A DNA stretch of 59,245 bases, taken from positions 1 to 59,245 of the forward strand of contig JAABSV010000023.1 of NCBI GenBank assembly GCA_011390165.1, given 5' to 3'. How positions within the stretch are numbered: the first letter of the stretch is position 1; each line of letters starts with the position of its first letter. The notes under the pieces are model-generated. The model was not told where the DNA came from and made no database searches. It worked only from the letters and a program-made list of their open reading frames with translations. The stretch is from Desulfobulbaceae bacterium. Lineage in GTDB: Bacteria > Desulfobacterota > Desulfobulbia > Desulfobulbales > Desulfocapsaceae. Of the stretch, positions 29,248 to 38,473 are shown one piece after another. The translations under genes were made by a program, and so were the position numbers.

Positions 29248-30648
29248 TCACGGCGTCTCCCCCCTCAATCCGAGCAGGCTCACCAGCGCCGTTGTCAGGG
29301 TGGGGTGGCGGAAACGGAAGCCGGAGTCCTGCAGTTTCCGCGACGAGGCACGGCACCCGGACAATACTATCTCCGCTGCCATCTGTCCATAGAGCAGCCG
29401 TAAAAAGGGGGCGGGAAGCGGCGGCAGCAGGGGGCGGCCGGTGAGCAGGGCAAGGGTGGCCATGAAGGCGGCATTGGTCACCGGCTCCGGGGCGACGATG
29501 TTGATCGGTCCGGCCAGGGAAGGGGTGGCCAGGCAGTGGAGCATCGCCGCCACCATGTCGTCGTTGCTGATCCAGCTGATGTACTGATCGCCGTGGCCGA
29601 AACGGCGGATGTAGCCGAGAGGGCCGGTGGCCAGGATCCGTGCCAGGCCGCCGGCATGCGGGGTGAGACCCACCCCCAGCCGCATGGTGACGGTACGGAT
29701 GCCGGCCGCTTTCGCCGGCGCGGTAGCTTCTTCCCACTGCCGGCAGACAAAGGAGATGAAATCCCTGCCGGCCGAGGCCTCTTCGGCTACTTCCGACCCG
29801 CCACTGTCACCGTAGTAGCCGGTGGCCGAGGCAGAGAGCAGCACCCGGGGGGGCCGTGGCAGGGCGGCCAGGGTGCGGCAGAGGAGATCGGTTCCTTGCC
29901 GTCGGCTGGTCAGCACTCGCTCCTTGCCGCTGGCGCTCCAGCGGCGGAGGCCGATATACTCACCGGCCAGGTGGATCACCGCGTCAACTGCCGGGATTTT
30001 GCCCGGGTCGAGGAGGCCGGCCATCGGCTCCCAGAATATCTCGTCGGCGCTGTTCGGTGGCCGGCGGACCAGGGTGAAGAGCCGGTGTCCGCCGGTGGTC
30101 AACAGCGGGCAGAGCCGCTGGCCGAGCACCCCGCTGGCGCCACTGATCAGGATCCGCAGTGGTTCCCGGCTACAGCGGCGGTGGAGGGCAAGGTCGGCGA
30201 GGAGCACCTCGCGGCGATGGCGGAAAAGCCGGCTCAGCTCTTGGTCGACCAGGCGGTGCAACCAGCCGGGGAGGAGCCGGTGGCCGGGGAGGGCGAACTC
30301 CACCTCATCCTCCAGAACCGACCCGTCCGGAGAGTCGTGGAAGCTGTGGCGGTGCGACCAACTGGCAAAGGGGCCCCGCTCCTGGATGTCGTGGAACATC
30401 CGTCCAGGTTCCCAGGCGATGTGGCGGCCCCGGTAGTGAAAGGAGATGGGCCCGGCCTGGAGGCGCAAAGTGACCTCGCCGCCGGGGGCGATGCCCCCCT
30501 GGCGGGAAAGGATGGTGTTCTTCTGCCAAGGGGGCAGGAGCCTCTCCAGGGCCCCCTGTCGACTGTGCCAGGCAAAGAGTTCGGCGGCGGTGCTTTCCGG
30601 GTAGGTGCTGCTCCAGGTGAAGCGGCTGGTCCTGCTGGCTGCCGACAT
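29248..30648 (-). CDS. SRPBCC domain fused to TIGR01777-type NAD(P)-dependent epimerase
   Basis: 466 residues. The N-terminal ~150 residues resemble an SRPBCC/START-like ligand-binding fold (WSSTYPESTAAELFAWHSRQ; FHDIQERGPFASWSHRHSF). From ~165 a short-chain epimerase of the YfcH/TIGR01777 group follows, with Rossmann motif ILISGASGVLGQRL, YYGDSGGSEVAEE, RLGVGLTPHAGGLARIL and QYISWISNDDMV. This fusion is known in bacteria, but the substrate is unknown. The ATG at 30648 lies 7 bases after the ppk1 stop, so the genes are co-transcribed. A link to polyphosphate metabolism is positional only. Confidence 0.82.
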   Translation of the reverse strand: MSAASRTSRFTWSSTYPESTAAELFAWHSRQGALERLLPPWQKNTILSRQGGIAPGGEVTLRLQAGPISFHYRGRHIAWEPGRMFHDIQERGPFASWSHRHSFHDSPDGSVLEDEVEFALPGHRLLPGWLHRLVDQELSRLFRHRREVLLADLALHRRCSREPLRILISGASGVLGQRLCPLLTTGGHRLFTLVRRPPNSADEIFWEPMAGLLDPGKIPAVDAVIHLAGEYIGLRRWSASGKERVLTSRRQGTDLLCRTLAALPRPPRVLLSASATGYYGDSGGSEVAEEASAGRDFISFVCRQWEEATAPAKAAGIRTVTMRLGVGLTPHAGGLARILATGPLGYIRRFGHGDQYISWISNDDMVAAMLHCLATPSLAGPINIVAPEPVTNAAFMATLALLTGRPLLPPLPAPFLRLLYGQMAAEIVLSGCRASSRKLQDSGFRFRHPTLTTALVSLLGLRGETP

Positions 30649-30655
30649 GTTGCCC

Positions 30656-32986
30656 TTACTTCTCCACCTCGCTCTCTTTGCCGGCTTTTCCCTCTTTTTC
30701 CGCCTTTTTCTTCACTTTACGGGGCAGGGTGATCTTTTTTCGGCTCTTTTTCCTTGCCAGGGCCAGCCGGCCGGCGGCGGCCCTCTTTTCCGCCCGGGCG
30801 ATGAGGAACTGGTGGATGCAGACATTTTCCCGGTCGTCGGCGGAACGGAGCTGACGGTAGCTGCCGTCGCTGGCCATCTCCCAGACGTTGCGGGTGTTGT
30901 TGAGCTGGAGGTCGATCAGCTCGCGGAGCAGGGCCTGGTGCCGTGGCGATTCCACCGGCACACAGACCTCCACCCGGCTTTCCAGGTTGCGTTTCATCAG
31001 GTCGGCCGAGCCGATGAAGTACTCTTCCTGGCCGTCATTTTTGAAGTAGAAGACACGGGTGTGCTCGAGGAACCGGCCGACCAGGGAGACCACCCGGACG
31101 GTCGCCGACAGTCCGGGGATGCCCGGCCGCAGCCGGCAGCTGTCGCGGACCAGCAGATCGATGCGCACCCCGGCCTGGGAGGCTTGATAGAGCGCCTCGA
31201 CGATATCCCGGTCCTCAAGGGCGTTGGTCTTGAACTGAATGAGGGCGCCCCGCCCCTGCTGCTGGTGGCCGATCTCCCGGCTGATCTTGCTGAGCAGGGC
31301 CTTTTTCAGGAGCTTGGGGGAGGGGAGCAGCTTGTTGTAGTGGCGCATCGGGGTGCAGCCGCTGGTCAGGTAATTGAACAGCTCGGTGAGGTCGGCGGCG
31401 ATCTCCCGGTCACAGGTGAGCAGGCCGAGGTCGACGTAGGCGCGGGCGGTGCCGGCATGGTAGTTGCCGGTACCGATATGGGCGTAGCGGCGCAGGCCGT
31501 CGTAGTCCTTGCGGATGACGAAGATCAGTTTCGAGTGGGTCTTCAGGCCGACCACCCCGTAGGTGACGTGGATGCCGGCCTCTTCGAGAAAACCGGCCCA
31601 GCGGATGTTGGCCGACTCGTCGAAACGGGCCATCAGCTCGACCACCACCGCCACCTGTTTGCCGTTCTGGGCGGCATCCACCAGGTACTGGATGATGCGC
31701 GAGTTCTTGGCGGTGCGGTAGAGGGTCATCTTGATCGCCAGTACCTTTGGGTCGCTGCTCGCCTCGTAGAGGAAGCGCTCCACCGAGGTGCTGAACGACT
31801 CGTAGGGGTGCTGGAGGAATATGTTGCCCTGATCGCGGATGGTGTGGAAAATATTCGGGTCGTCACCCAGCAGTTCGGTGTTGTCCACCGGGTAGTGGGG
31901 GGGGAAGTGGAGATCGGGGCGGTCAATGGCGGCAATCTGCATCAGATCGCGCAGGCTGAGGATACCGTCCACCTCGTAGAGGTCGGTCTCCGCCTCCACC
32001 CCCAGCTCGGCGGCCAGCTTGCCGCGGTGCCCGTCCTGCATCCCCCGGCCGATCTCGAGCCGGACGATCTCGGCGAACTTGCGGTCGCGCAGGGCCGACT
32101 CGATCATCACCAGCAGGTCGTTGGCCTGCTCCTCCGACTTCTCGGTGATGGCGTTGCGGGTTACCCGGAAAGTTTCGCAGCTCTCCACCTCCATGCCGGG
32201 AAAGAGCAGTTCCAGGTTGTTGGCGACCAGGTCTTCGAGAAGGATGTAGGTGTGCTTTTTGCCCACCTGGACAAAACGGGGCACGTCGGCACTGGTCGGG
32301 ATCTTGATGCGGATGAGAAAACTGTGGTCGCTCTCCGGGTAGCGGACGCTCACCAGCAAGTTGATCGAGAGGTTGGAAATGAACGGGAAGGGGTGGGCCG
32401 GATCCATTCCCTGCGGGGTGAGCAGGGGGTAGATCTCTTCGCGGAAGTAGCTGTCGACCAGCTGCCGATCCTCCGGGTCCAGTTGCTGGTAGCGGCAGAG
32501 GAGAATCGCCTCGGCGGCCAGCAGCTGCTGGAGTTTCTGTTCCAGCAGAAGCTGCTGGTCGAGTATCTCCCGAACCACCAGGTTGCAGGCGTCGATCTGT
32601 TCCTGGGGCAGGCGGCCGTCCACCGAGGGGCTGCGGACGCTGGCCCCCACCTGCTGCTTCAGGCCGCCGATCCTCTTCATGAAGAACTCGTCCAGGTTCG
32701 AGCCGATCACCGCCAGGAAAAAGACCCGGGCAAGAAGGGGGTTGCGCTCGTCTTCCGCCTCGTGGAGCACCCGTTTGTTGAACTCCAGCCAGGTCAGCTC
32801 TCGGTTCAGGTACCACTCCGACGACTGGAGGTCGAAGGTGGGCGGGGCCGGCGGGGCTGGCGGGGCCGGCGAGTCCGCCTTCGGGCTGCTCTTGCGGCGG
32901 CTGTTCACTTTGCTGTTGGCCGGAAGACTCTCTTTGCCGCTTTCCGGACTCTTGCCGCTGCCGGCGGCTGCGCTCTTCACGTTCAT
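30656..32986 (-). CDS. ppk1: Polyphosphate kinase 1
   Basis: 776-residue enzyme that reversibly polymerises the gamma-phosphate of ATP into polyphosphate. Clear PPK1 motifs are WYLNRELTWLEFNKRVLHEA, VIGSNLDEFFMKRIGGLKQ, THSKL containing the presumed phosphorylated His, RRYAHIGTGNYHAGTARAY and NALEDRDIVEALYQAS. The N-terminal ~50 residues are a basic, Ser/Pro-rich extension absent from typical PPK1, and the C-terminus is Lys/Arg-rich (KKSRKKITLPRKVKKKAEKE). The ATG at 32986 follows AGGAG. It is divergent from the CHAD gene, whose family is known to bind polyphosphate. Confidence 0.94.
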   Translation of the reverse strand: MNVKSAAAGSGKSPESGKESLPANSKVNSRRKSSPKADSPAPPAPPAPPTFDLQSSEWYLNRELTWLEFNKRVLHEAEDERNPLLARVFFLAVIGSNLDEFFMKRIGGLKQQVGASVRSPSVDGRLPQEQIDACNLVVREILDQQLLLEQKLQQLLAAEAILLCRYQQLDPEDRQLVDSYFREEIYPLLTPQGMDPAHPFPFISNLSINLLVSVRYPESDHSFLIRIKIPTSADVPRFVQVGKKHTYILLEDLVANNLELLFPGMEVESCETFRVTRNAITEKSEEQANDLLVMIESALRDRKFAEIVRLEIGRGMQDGHRGKLAAELGVEAETDLYEVDGILSLRDLMQIAAIDRPDLHFPPHYPVDNTELLGDDPNIFHTIRDQGNIFLQHPYESFSTSVERFLYEASSDPKVLAIKMTLYRTAKNSRIIQYLVDAAQNGKQVAVVVELMARFDESANIRWAGFLEEAGIHVTYGVVGLKTHSKLIFVIRKDYDGLRRYAHIGTGNYHAGTARAYVDLGLLTCDREIAADLTELFNYLTSGCTPMRHYNKLLPSPKLLKKALLSKISREIGHQQQGRGALIQFKTNALEDRDIVEALYQASQAGVRIDLLVRDSCRLRPGIPGLSATVRVVSLVGRFLEHTRVFYFKNDGQEEYFIGSADLMKRNLESRVEVCVPVESPRHQALLRELIDLQLNNTRNVWEMASDGSYRQLRSADDRENVCIHQFLIARAEKRAAAGRLALARKKSRKKITLPRKVKKKAEKEGKAGKESEVEK

Positions 32987-33181
32987 GGCTCTCCTGGGGC
33001 AGGGGGGATGGTGGACCGATTCCCCCATGGTAGCAGATTTCTGTCGTGAAAGTCACCCATAATCGGGGGGGTGGCCGACCGTCGACCGTCGACTCGGTTG
33101 ACTTTTGCCGCCAGGTATGCCACCATGGCCGTTGCTTTTGCCACCTCTCCCCATTCAGCATACCACTCTGTCAGGGAAGCC

Positions 33182-34744
33182 ATGGAAACATCCGCCTGCT
33201 GGTTGTCACCCGCCTTCAGCCGTAAAAAACTGCACGCCATGCTGGCGCCGGCGGGGCAGTGGCATCTCCTTCTGGTGCCGGCCGGCAAGGGGCCGGGACG
33301 GATTCTGGACACCTTCGATGAACGGCTGTTTCAAGCCGATTGCCTGCTGGTGGAAGATGCCGAATGGCTGCGTCTGGTGGATCTGGCCGGTGGTCTGGTC
33401 GTCGAACAGCCGGCCCCGGCCCCCACTCCCTGGCGCTTTGCCGACGACCTGGCCGAGGGGCCGGTGCAGGCGGCCCTGGCCCGCCTCACGCCGCTGCGCG
33501 CCCTGTTGCCGGTGGCGACGGTGACGCTGCAGTGGCAGCAGGGGACCATTGCCGACGACGAGGGGAAGATTCAGGCTCGCCTGCAGCAGCTGCGCCTCGG
33601 CCGTGGTCGCCGTGTGCTCCGTCTCTGGATGAGTGCGGCGCTGCGCGGCTACGACCAGGCCCACGCCGACCTGCTGGCTGCCTGGTCCCGCCTCGATGCC
33701 CGCCCCTGCGGCGGCTCGCCGGCGGTCTATTCCGGCCTCGGTCTCATCCCGCGCGGCTACCAGAGCAAACCGGCCGTCGAGCTGTCGGTGGAGATGCCGG
33801 CGGCACAAAGCGCCGGCCTGATCATCGCCGCCTGTATCCGGGTGGCCCGGGCCAACGAAGAGGGTATCCTGGCCGACCACGACAGCGAATTTCTCCACGA
33901 CTTCCGGGTCAGTCTGCGCAAGGTCCGCTCCCTGCTCAGCCTCTTTGTCGGCGTCTACAGCCCGGCGGCCACCACCCGGCTGAAAAGCGAGTGCGCCGCC
34001 CTGATGCAGAACACCAATCGGTTGCGCGACCTCGACGTCTACCTGCTCCAGCGCCAGGCCTACCGGCAGCTGGTGCCGCCGGCAATCCACCCCGGTCTGG
34101 AGGCCCTCTTTGCCCATATCGGCGAACTCCGCCGGCAGGAACTGGCCGAGGTCTGCCGGTATTTTGCCGGCCGTGACTACCTGCGGCGGATCCGGCGCCT
34201 GGAAAAACTCTTTCTCGAAGGAGCCGGTCCGGCCATCGGCCCGACCGGCCGCGAACCATCCCTGGCCTATGCCTGCCGGCTGGTGGGCAAGCGCTACCGC
34301 AAGCTCTGCCGGGCGGCCCGGCGGATCGATGCTGAGACCGACGATGCGGCGATCCATCGTTTGCGGATCCATTGCAAAAAACTCCGCTATCTCCTCGAAT
34401 TCTTCACGCCGCTCTTTGCCGCCGGCGAGTTGGAGCCGCTCATCAAGCCGTTGAAACGGCTGCAGGACAACCTTGGTCGCTTCAACGATTATTCGGTGCA
34501 ACAGCAGTTCCTCGGCAACCTGCCGCTGGCGGCAGGCGGCATCGCCACTGGCAGCGGTGTTGAAGTGGCCCGGGCAGTGGGGGCTCTGCAGGCGATGCTT
34601 TACCGACAGCAACGGGAGGAGCGGGCCCAGGTGGTAAAAAATTTCGCCCGTTTCGACGGAGTCGAGACGAGGGCAGCGGTACAACGGCTTTTCCCCCCCG
34701 ACGAGGAGAACAGTGATGAGGATCATCGCCTGCTACAGCAGTAA
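33182..34744 (+). CDS. CHAD-domain protein
   Basis: About 520 residues from the ATG at 33182 (AGGGAAG upstream; a longer frame from 33071 exists). The C-terminal ~280 residues form a CHAD domain with conserved His/Arg/Lys helices: EFLHDFRVSLRKVRSLLSLF, NTNRLRDLDVYLLQR, then AIHRLRIHCKKLRYLLEFF and LQDNLGRFNDYSV. CHAD domains are established polyphosphate-binding modules. The N-terminal ~200 residues are not clearly CYTH and are of unknown type. Its position opposite ppk1 and upstream of a ParA-like ATPase strongly suggests a polyphosphate-granule role. It overlaps the ParA gene by 29 bases. Confidence 0.85.
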   Translation: METSACWLSPAFSRKKLHAMLAPAGQWHLLLVPAGKGPGRILDTFDERLFQADCLLVEDAEWLRLVDLAGGLVVEQPAPAPTPWRFADDLAEGPVQAALARLTPLRALLPVATVTLQWQQGTIADDEGKIQARLQQLRLGRGRRVLRLWMSAALRGYDQAHADLLAAWSRLDARPCGGSPAVYSGLGLIPRGYQSKPAVELSVEMPAAQSAGLIIAACIRVARANEEGILADHDSEFLHDFRVSLRKVRSLLSLFVGVYSPAATTRLKSECAALMQNTNRLRDLDVYLLQRQAYRQLVPPAIHPGLEALFAHIGELRRQELAEVCRYFAGRDYLRRIRRLEKLFLEGAGPAIGPTGREPSLAYACRLVGKRYRKLCRAARRIDAETDDAAIHRLRIHCKKLRYLLEFFTPLFAAGELEPLIKPLKRLQDNLGRFNDYSVQQQFLGNLPLAAGGIATGSGVEVARAVGALQAMLYRQQREERAQVVKNFARFDGVETRAAVQRLFPPDEENSDEDHRLLQQ

Positions 34745-35465
34745 GGGTGGGGTCGGCAAGACCGCCGCTTCGGTCAACCTGGCCTATGCCAGCGCCATGA
34801 GTGGTCGGCGGACCCTGCTCTGCGACCTCGACCCGCAGGCGGCGGCCGGCTTCTATTTTCGGGTCAAACCATCAAAAAAGCTCGAGAAAAAGGCCTTTTT
34901 CGAAGATGTGAAAAACCTTCTCGAGGCGATCCGCGGCAGCGATTACCCCGGTCTTGATCTCTTGCCGGCAAATCTCAGCTATCGTGACTTCGATATCTTC
35001 CTCTCCCGGATGAAACACCGCCGTTCCCGGTTGAAGAAGGCCCTGGGGAAGATCGACAGTGACTACGAGGTGGCCATTCTCGACTGTCCGCCCAATATCT
35101 CCCTGCTCTCGGAAAATGTCTTCCGTGCCGCCGACACCATCCTGGTGCCGGTCATCCCCACCATCCTCTCGGTGCGCAGCCTGGAGCAGCTGGTGGATTT
35201 TTTTCGTCGACAGGGGTTGAAGCGGAAAAAGATCGTCCCCTTCTGCTCGATGGTGCAGAGCAACAAGAAACTGCACCGGGAGACTATTCTCAGCCTGCGC
35301 GCCGACTACCCCGCCCTGCTGGGCAGTGCCATCCCCTTCTCCACCGAGGTGGAGAAGATGGGGGTCCACCGCGCCCCTCTGCTCAGCTATGCCCCCCGTG
35401 ACCGGGCCGCCCTGGCCTATCTGGAGCTATGGAAAGATGTAGAGAAATCTGCCGAGATACAGTAA
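34716..35465 (+). CDS. ParA/MinD-family ATPase
   Basis: 249-residue P-loop ATPase with deviant Walker A YSSKGGVGKTAASVNLAYA, the ParA Walker A' CDLDPQAAAGFYF and Walker B VAILDCPPNISLLSENVF. Related ATPases segregate chromosomes, plasmids and cargo such as carboxysomes or storage granules by moving on the nucleoid. No ParB gene or parS-like repeat is visible nearby, so it is not a standard chromosome-partition locus. The ATG at 34716 has GAGGAG 7 bases upstream; a GTG at 34713 is possible. Its overlap with the CHAD gene supports a role in positioning polyphosphate granules (inference). Confidence 0.87.
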   Translation: MRIIACYSSKGGVGKTAASVNLAYASAMSGRRTLLCDLDPQAAAGFYFRVKPSKKLEKKAFFEDVKNLLEAIRGSDYPGLDLLPANLSYRDFDIFLSRMKHRRSRLKKALGKIDSDYEVAILDCPPNISLLSENVFRAADTILVPVIPTILSVRSLEQLVDFFRRQGLKRKKIVPFCSMVQSNKKLHRETILSLRADYPALLGSAIPFSTEVEKMGVHRAPLLSYAPRDRAALAYLELWKDVEKSAEIQ

Positions 35466-35527
35466 CACCTGACATCCGCTCCGGGATGGTACGCCAGCCT
35501 GGACACAGACGACAGAAGGAGGGGGGC

Positions 35528-35716
35528 ATGGCCGGAAAGAAGGGTGAAAGAAAGGAAAAGAAAAAAGCAAAGAAGAAAGAAAAGAAAAAAGAAAAGAAGA
35601 AAGAAAAAAAGAAAGAGAAGAAGGACAAAAAGGTGAAAAAGGAGGGGGAAAAGAAGAGATGCTGCCAGAAATTCCGTAAAGGGGGAAAACGGTGCGGCTC
35701 GTGTCCGGACCAGTAG
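35528..35716 (+). CDS. Small Lys-rich protein with C-terminal Cys cluster
   Basis: 62 residues, of which nearly half are lysine. The central part repeats KKEKKKEKKKEKKK-like units; the C-terminus is cysteine-bearing (CCQKFRKGGKRCGSCPDQ). The ATG at 35528 has a very strong site (AAGGAGGGGGGC). It is 62 bases after the ParA-like gene and probably in the same transcript. Poly-lysine tracts can bind polyphosphate or nucleic acids, and the four Cys could bind zinc or iron-sulphur. Given the neighbouring ppk1 and CHAD genes, a polyphosphate-granule protein is a reasonable guess. It has no clear known family. Confidence 0.7.
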   Translation: MAGKKGERKEKKKAKKKEKKKEKKKEKKKEKKDKKVKKEGEKKRCCQKFRKGGKRCGSCPDQ

Positions 35717-35756
35717 GGCGCTGCCGCTATCGCCCTCAGCGCCGGAATGACTGGCG

Positions 35757-37253
35757 ATGAGGGTGGTGGTGGTCGGCAGCGGCGTGTCGGCCTTGACCGC
35801 CGCCGCCATCCTGGCCAAAAATGGCCGGCAGGTGCTGCTGATTGAGCGACAGCCGGAATTCGGCGGCGCCCTGCGTCAGTTCAAGCGGAAAAAAATCGCC
35901 TTTGATGTCGGCTTCCACTACACCGGCTGCGCCGGCAGCGGTGAGATTCTTGACCTGATCTGGTCGTACTGTGCGATCCGCCCAAGGCTGCGGGTGCTCC
36001 CCCTGGGCTCTGAGGGGCACGACCGCTTTGAATTCACCGACCGGACTCCGGCGGTGCGCGGGTACTTCAGCTACCCCCGCCTGGCGGAGGAACTGCGGCA
36101 GCATTTTCCGGCCGAGCGGGCCGGGATCGACACCTATCTGGCGGCGGTACGGCAGATCTGTGCCGACGTCCCCTTTTACCACCCTGAGCAGCCACTTCTC
36201 CCCTTCCTGCGCGGCTACAAGAACCGTCCCACCTCCCTGGCCGAATTCCTTGTCCGGCATATCGGTGACCGCTACCTGCGGGCGGTTCTCGCCGCCCCCG
36301 GCTTTCTCTATGGGGTACCGCAGAGCCAGGCCTCTCTCGAGGTCCATGCCCTGGTCGCACACGGCTACTATAGCGGCGCCTATACCCTGGATGGTGGCGG
36401 GCAGAGCCTGGTCGATGCCTTTCTGGCGGTACTGGCCGCATCCGGCGTGGAAATGCGTTCCGGCGAGAGTGTCGAGCAGGTACTGGTCGAGGGGGAAAAG
36501 GTGGTGGGGGTGGAGTTGGCCGGTGGCGAAAGAGTGGCCGCCGACCAGGTGATCTACACCGGCCACCCGGCCACCCTGATGGGCCGGGTGCCGGCATCGC
36601 TCTTCCGTCCCGCCTATTGGCACCGTCTGGCCGGCCTGGCCAACAGCCTGTCGCTCTTTGCCGTCTTTGCCGAGGGCGAACGGGAGTTGGATATCCACCA
36701 GGGCCCTCTGAATTATTACCTTCTTCCCGGTTCCGGCGATATCCTCTCCGCCGACCCGGAGACCCCCCGGCAACGCCGACCGATGATGATGACCGGCACC
36801 CGGACCGCTGCCGATGAACTGTTGCACCAGGGTCGAAATGGCATTATATTGCTCGGTCTTGGCTATTGGCAGGAGGTGCGTCAGTTCGAACAGAGTTCGT
36901 CGGGGCGGCGCCCCCCCGGCTACGAGCACTATAAGGCAAGGGTGGCCGAAGAGATGATCGGGGTGGCAGAAAAGCGATGGGGTGCAGTGAGCGGTACCAT
37001 CCGGCCACTGGCAGTGGGGACGCCGCTCACCTTCCGGGATGAACTGGGAGCGCCGGAAGGCTGTGCCTACGGGGCGATGCATTGCCTGGGACAGTATAAT
37101 CCCGAGGTGCGGACCCGCCTCCCCGGCCTTTTCCTTGCCGGCCAGTCGACGGTGATGACCGGGGTTGCCGGGGCCTCCATCTCCGGGTTGATTGCCGCCG
37201 GGGAGATTCTCGGGCTGGAACAGCTCTGGCAGGACGTGGTACGATGTCGCTGA
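35757..37253 (+). CDS. CrtI-like FAD-dependent phytoene desaturase/isomerase-type oxidoreductase
   Basis: 498 residues. The N-terminal Rossmann FAD motif is VVVVGSGVSALTAAAILAKN with LLIERQPEFGGALRQF; the C-terminal FAD motif is PGLFLAGQSTVMTGVAGASI. Overall it resembles the CrtI/retinol-saturase group, which introduce, reduce or isomerise double bonds in long polyunsaturated chains. In a cluster with ketosynthases this suggests action on a polyene acyl chain. The stop overlaps the following ketosynthase start by ten bases, which indicates operonic coupling. It is the first gene of the long plus-strand cluster. Reaction direction and substrate cannot be predicted. Confidence 0.83.
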   Translation: MRVVVVGSGVSALTAAAILAKNGRQVLLIERQPEFGGALRQFKRKKIAFDVGFHYTGCAGSGEILDLIWSYCAIRPRLRVLPLGSEGHDRFEFTDRTPAVRGYFSYPRLAEELRQHFPAERAGIDTYLAAVRQICADVPFYHPEQPLLPFLRGYKNRPTSLAEFLVRHIGDRYLRAVLAAPGFLYGVPQSQASLEVHALVAHGYYSGAYTLDGGGQSLVDAFLAVLAASGVEMRSGESVEQVLVEGEKVVGVELAGGERVAADQVIYTGHPATLMGRVPASLFRPAYWHRLAGLANSLSLFAVFAEGERELDIHQGPLNYYLLPGSGDILSADPETPRQRRPMMMTGTRTAADELLHQGRNGIILLGLGYWQEVRQFEQSSSGRRPPGYEHYKARVAEEMIGVAEKRWGAVSGTIRPLAVGTPLTFRDELGAPEGCAYGAMHCLGQYNPEVRTRLPGLFLAGQSTVMTGVAGASISGLIAAGEILGLEQLWQDVVRCR

Positions 37254-38473
37254 AAAGGGTGGTGATTACCGGCAGGGGGGCGGTTTCCCCCTTCGGGCTG
37301 GGGGTCCCCCGCCTGCTGTCGGCGATCTGGCAGGGGCGCTCGGCGGTCCGGGCAATGACCGAGTGGCAGGAGGTGAGTGGCCTGAACAGCCGCATTGCCG
37401 CCCCGGTTCCCGAACTGGACAGCCGCTCCCTCCTGCCCAGGTCGGTCCGTCGGACTATGGGTCCGATGGCCATCTATGCCACTCTGGCGGCAAAGGAGGC
37501 GATCGCCGACGCCACCTTGGGCAGCGAGTTGCTCGCCTCCGGCGAGGCCGGGGTGGCCATTGGTTCGACCACCGGCAGCGCCATGGCCCTGGAAGATTTT
37601 TATGGCCGCTACCTGAGTGAAAGGTCGATCTCCCACATCAAATCGGGGGAGTTTTTCAAGATGATGGGGCACAGTTGTGCCGCCAATGTCTGTCTCGCCC
37701 TGGGGATTCGCGGTGAACAGTGGGCACCGGTCAGTGCCTGCACCTCCTCCTCCCAGGCCATCGGCCTTGGCTACCTGCTGGTCCGCGCCGGTCGGCAGCA
37801 GGTGATGCTCTGCGGCGGTGCCGACGAGGTGCACCCCTCGGTGACCGGCGTCTTCGACCTGCTCCGGGCCGCCTCCACCGGCAACCACCGGCCGGAGTCG
37901 GCCTGCCGCCCCTTCGATCGCGACCGTGACGGGGTGGTCTGTGGCGGCGGCAGTGGCATCCTGGTGCTCGAGGAGCGGCAGCGGGCCCTGGCCCGGGGGG
38001 CCGCGATCCACGGCGAGATCGTCGGCTTCGGCAATGTCAACGACAGCGGCCATATCGCCAATCCGGACAAGGAGTCCATGGCCCTGGCGATGCTTCGGGC
38101 GATGGGCGAGGCCGGCCTGGCCGCCGCTGATATCGACTATGTCAACGCCCACGCCACCGGCACCGAACTGGGCGATATCGCCGAGGCCTCGGCGATTGTG
38201 GCGGCGGTGGATGGCCGCACCCCGGTCAGTTCCCTGAAAGGGCATATAGGCCACACACTGGGGGCCGCCGGGGTTCTGGAACTGATGGTGGTGCTCGAGA
38301 TGTTTGCCCGCCAACAGCTGATCCCGACCCGTAATCTGGAGCACATCGACCAACGCTGTGCGGTCGCCAATCTGGTCACCACCATGCAGCCCGCCAGGCT
38401 GGAGACGGTGCTGAAAAACAATTTTGCCCTGGGGGGGATAAATACCTCTTTGGCCATAAGGAGAGTTGGTTGA
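37244..38473 (+). CDS. Beta-ketoacyl-ACP synthase II-type (KS1)
   Basis: 409-residue condensing enzyme (FabF/KAS II-type). The catalytic triad is intact: Cys166 in SACTSSSQAIG, His303 in NAHATGTELGD and His334 in KGHIGHTLGAAG. It should extend an acyl chain with malonyl-ACP. It overlaps the upstream oxidoreductase by ten bases and its stop overlaps the ACP start by one (TGATG), so these are translated as a coupled set. The second ketosynthase of the cluster (46683) is more divergent and has its own Cys-less partner; KS1 may serve priming or a separate elongation round. Confidence 0.9.
   Translation: MSLKRVVITGRGAVSPFGLGVPRLLSAIWQGRSAVRAMTEWQEVSGLNSRIAAPVPELDSRSLLPRSVRRTMGPMAIYATLAAKEAIADATLGSELLASGEAGVAIGSTTGSAMALEDFYGRYLSERSISHIKSGEFFKMMGHSCAANVCLALGIRGEQWAPVSACTSSSQAIGLGYLLVRAGRQQVMLCGGADEVHPSVTGVFDLLRAASTGNHRPESACRPFDRDRDGVVCGGGSGILVLEERQRALARGAAIHGEIVGFGNVNDSGHIANPDKESMALAMLRAMGEAGLAAADIDYVNAHATGTELGDIAEASAIVAAVDGRTPVSSLKGHIGHTLGAAGVLELMVVLEMFARQQLIPTRNLEHIDQRCAVANLVTTMQPARLETVLKNNFALGGINTSLAIRRVG

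Noticed and set aside
30605..33049. 814-codon open frame antisense to ppk1
   Set aside because: It mirrors PPK1 in a GC-rich region, has no recognisable domains and no independent start site; PPK1 motifs are unambiguous.
34713..35465. ParA-like gene as a chromosome-partition locus
   Set aside because: No parB gene or parS-like palindromes are found next to it, and it overlaps a CHAD gene.
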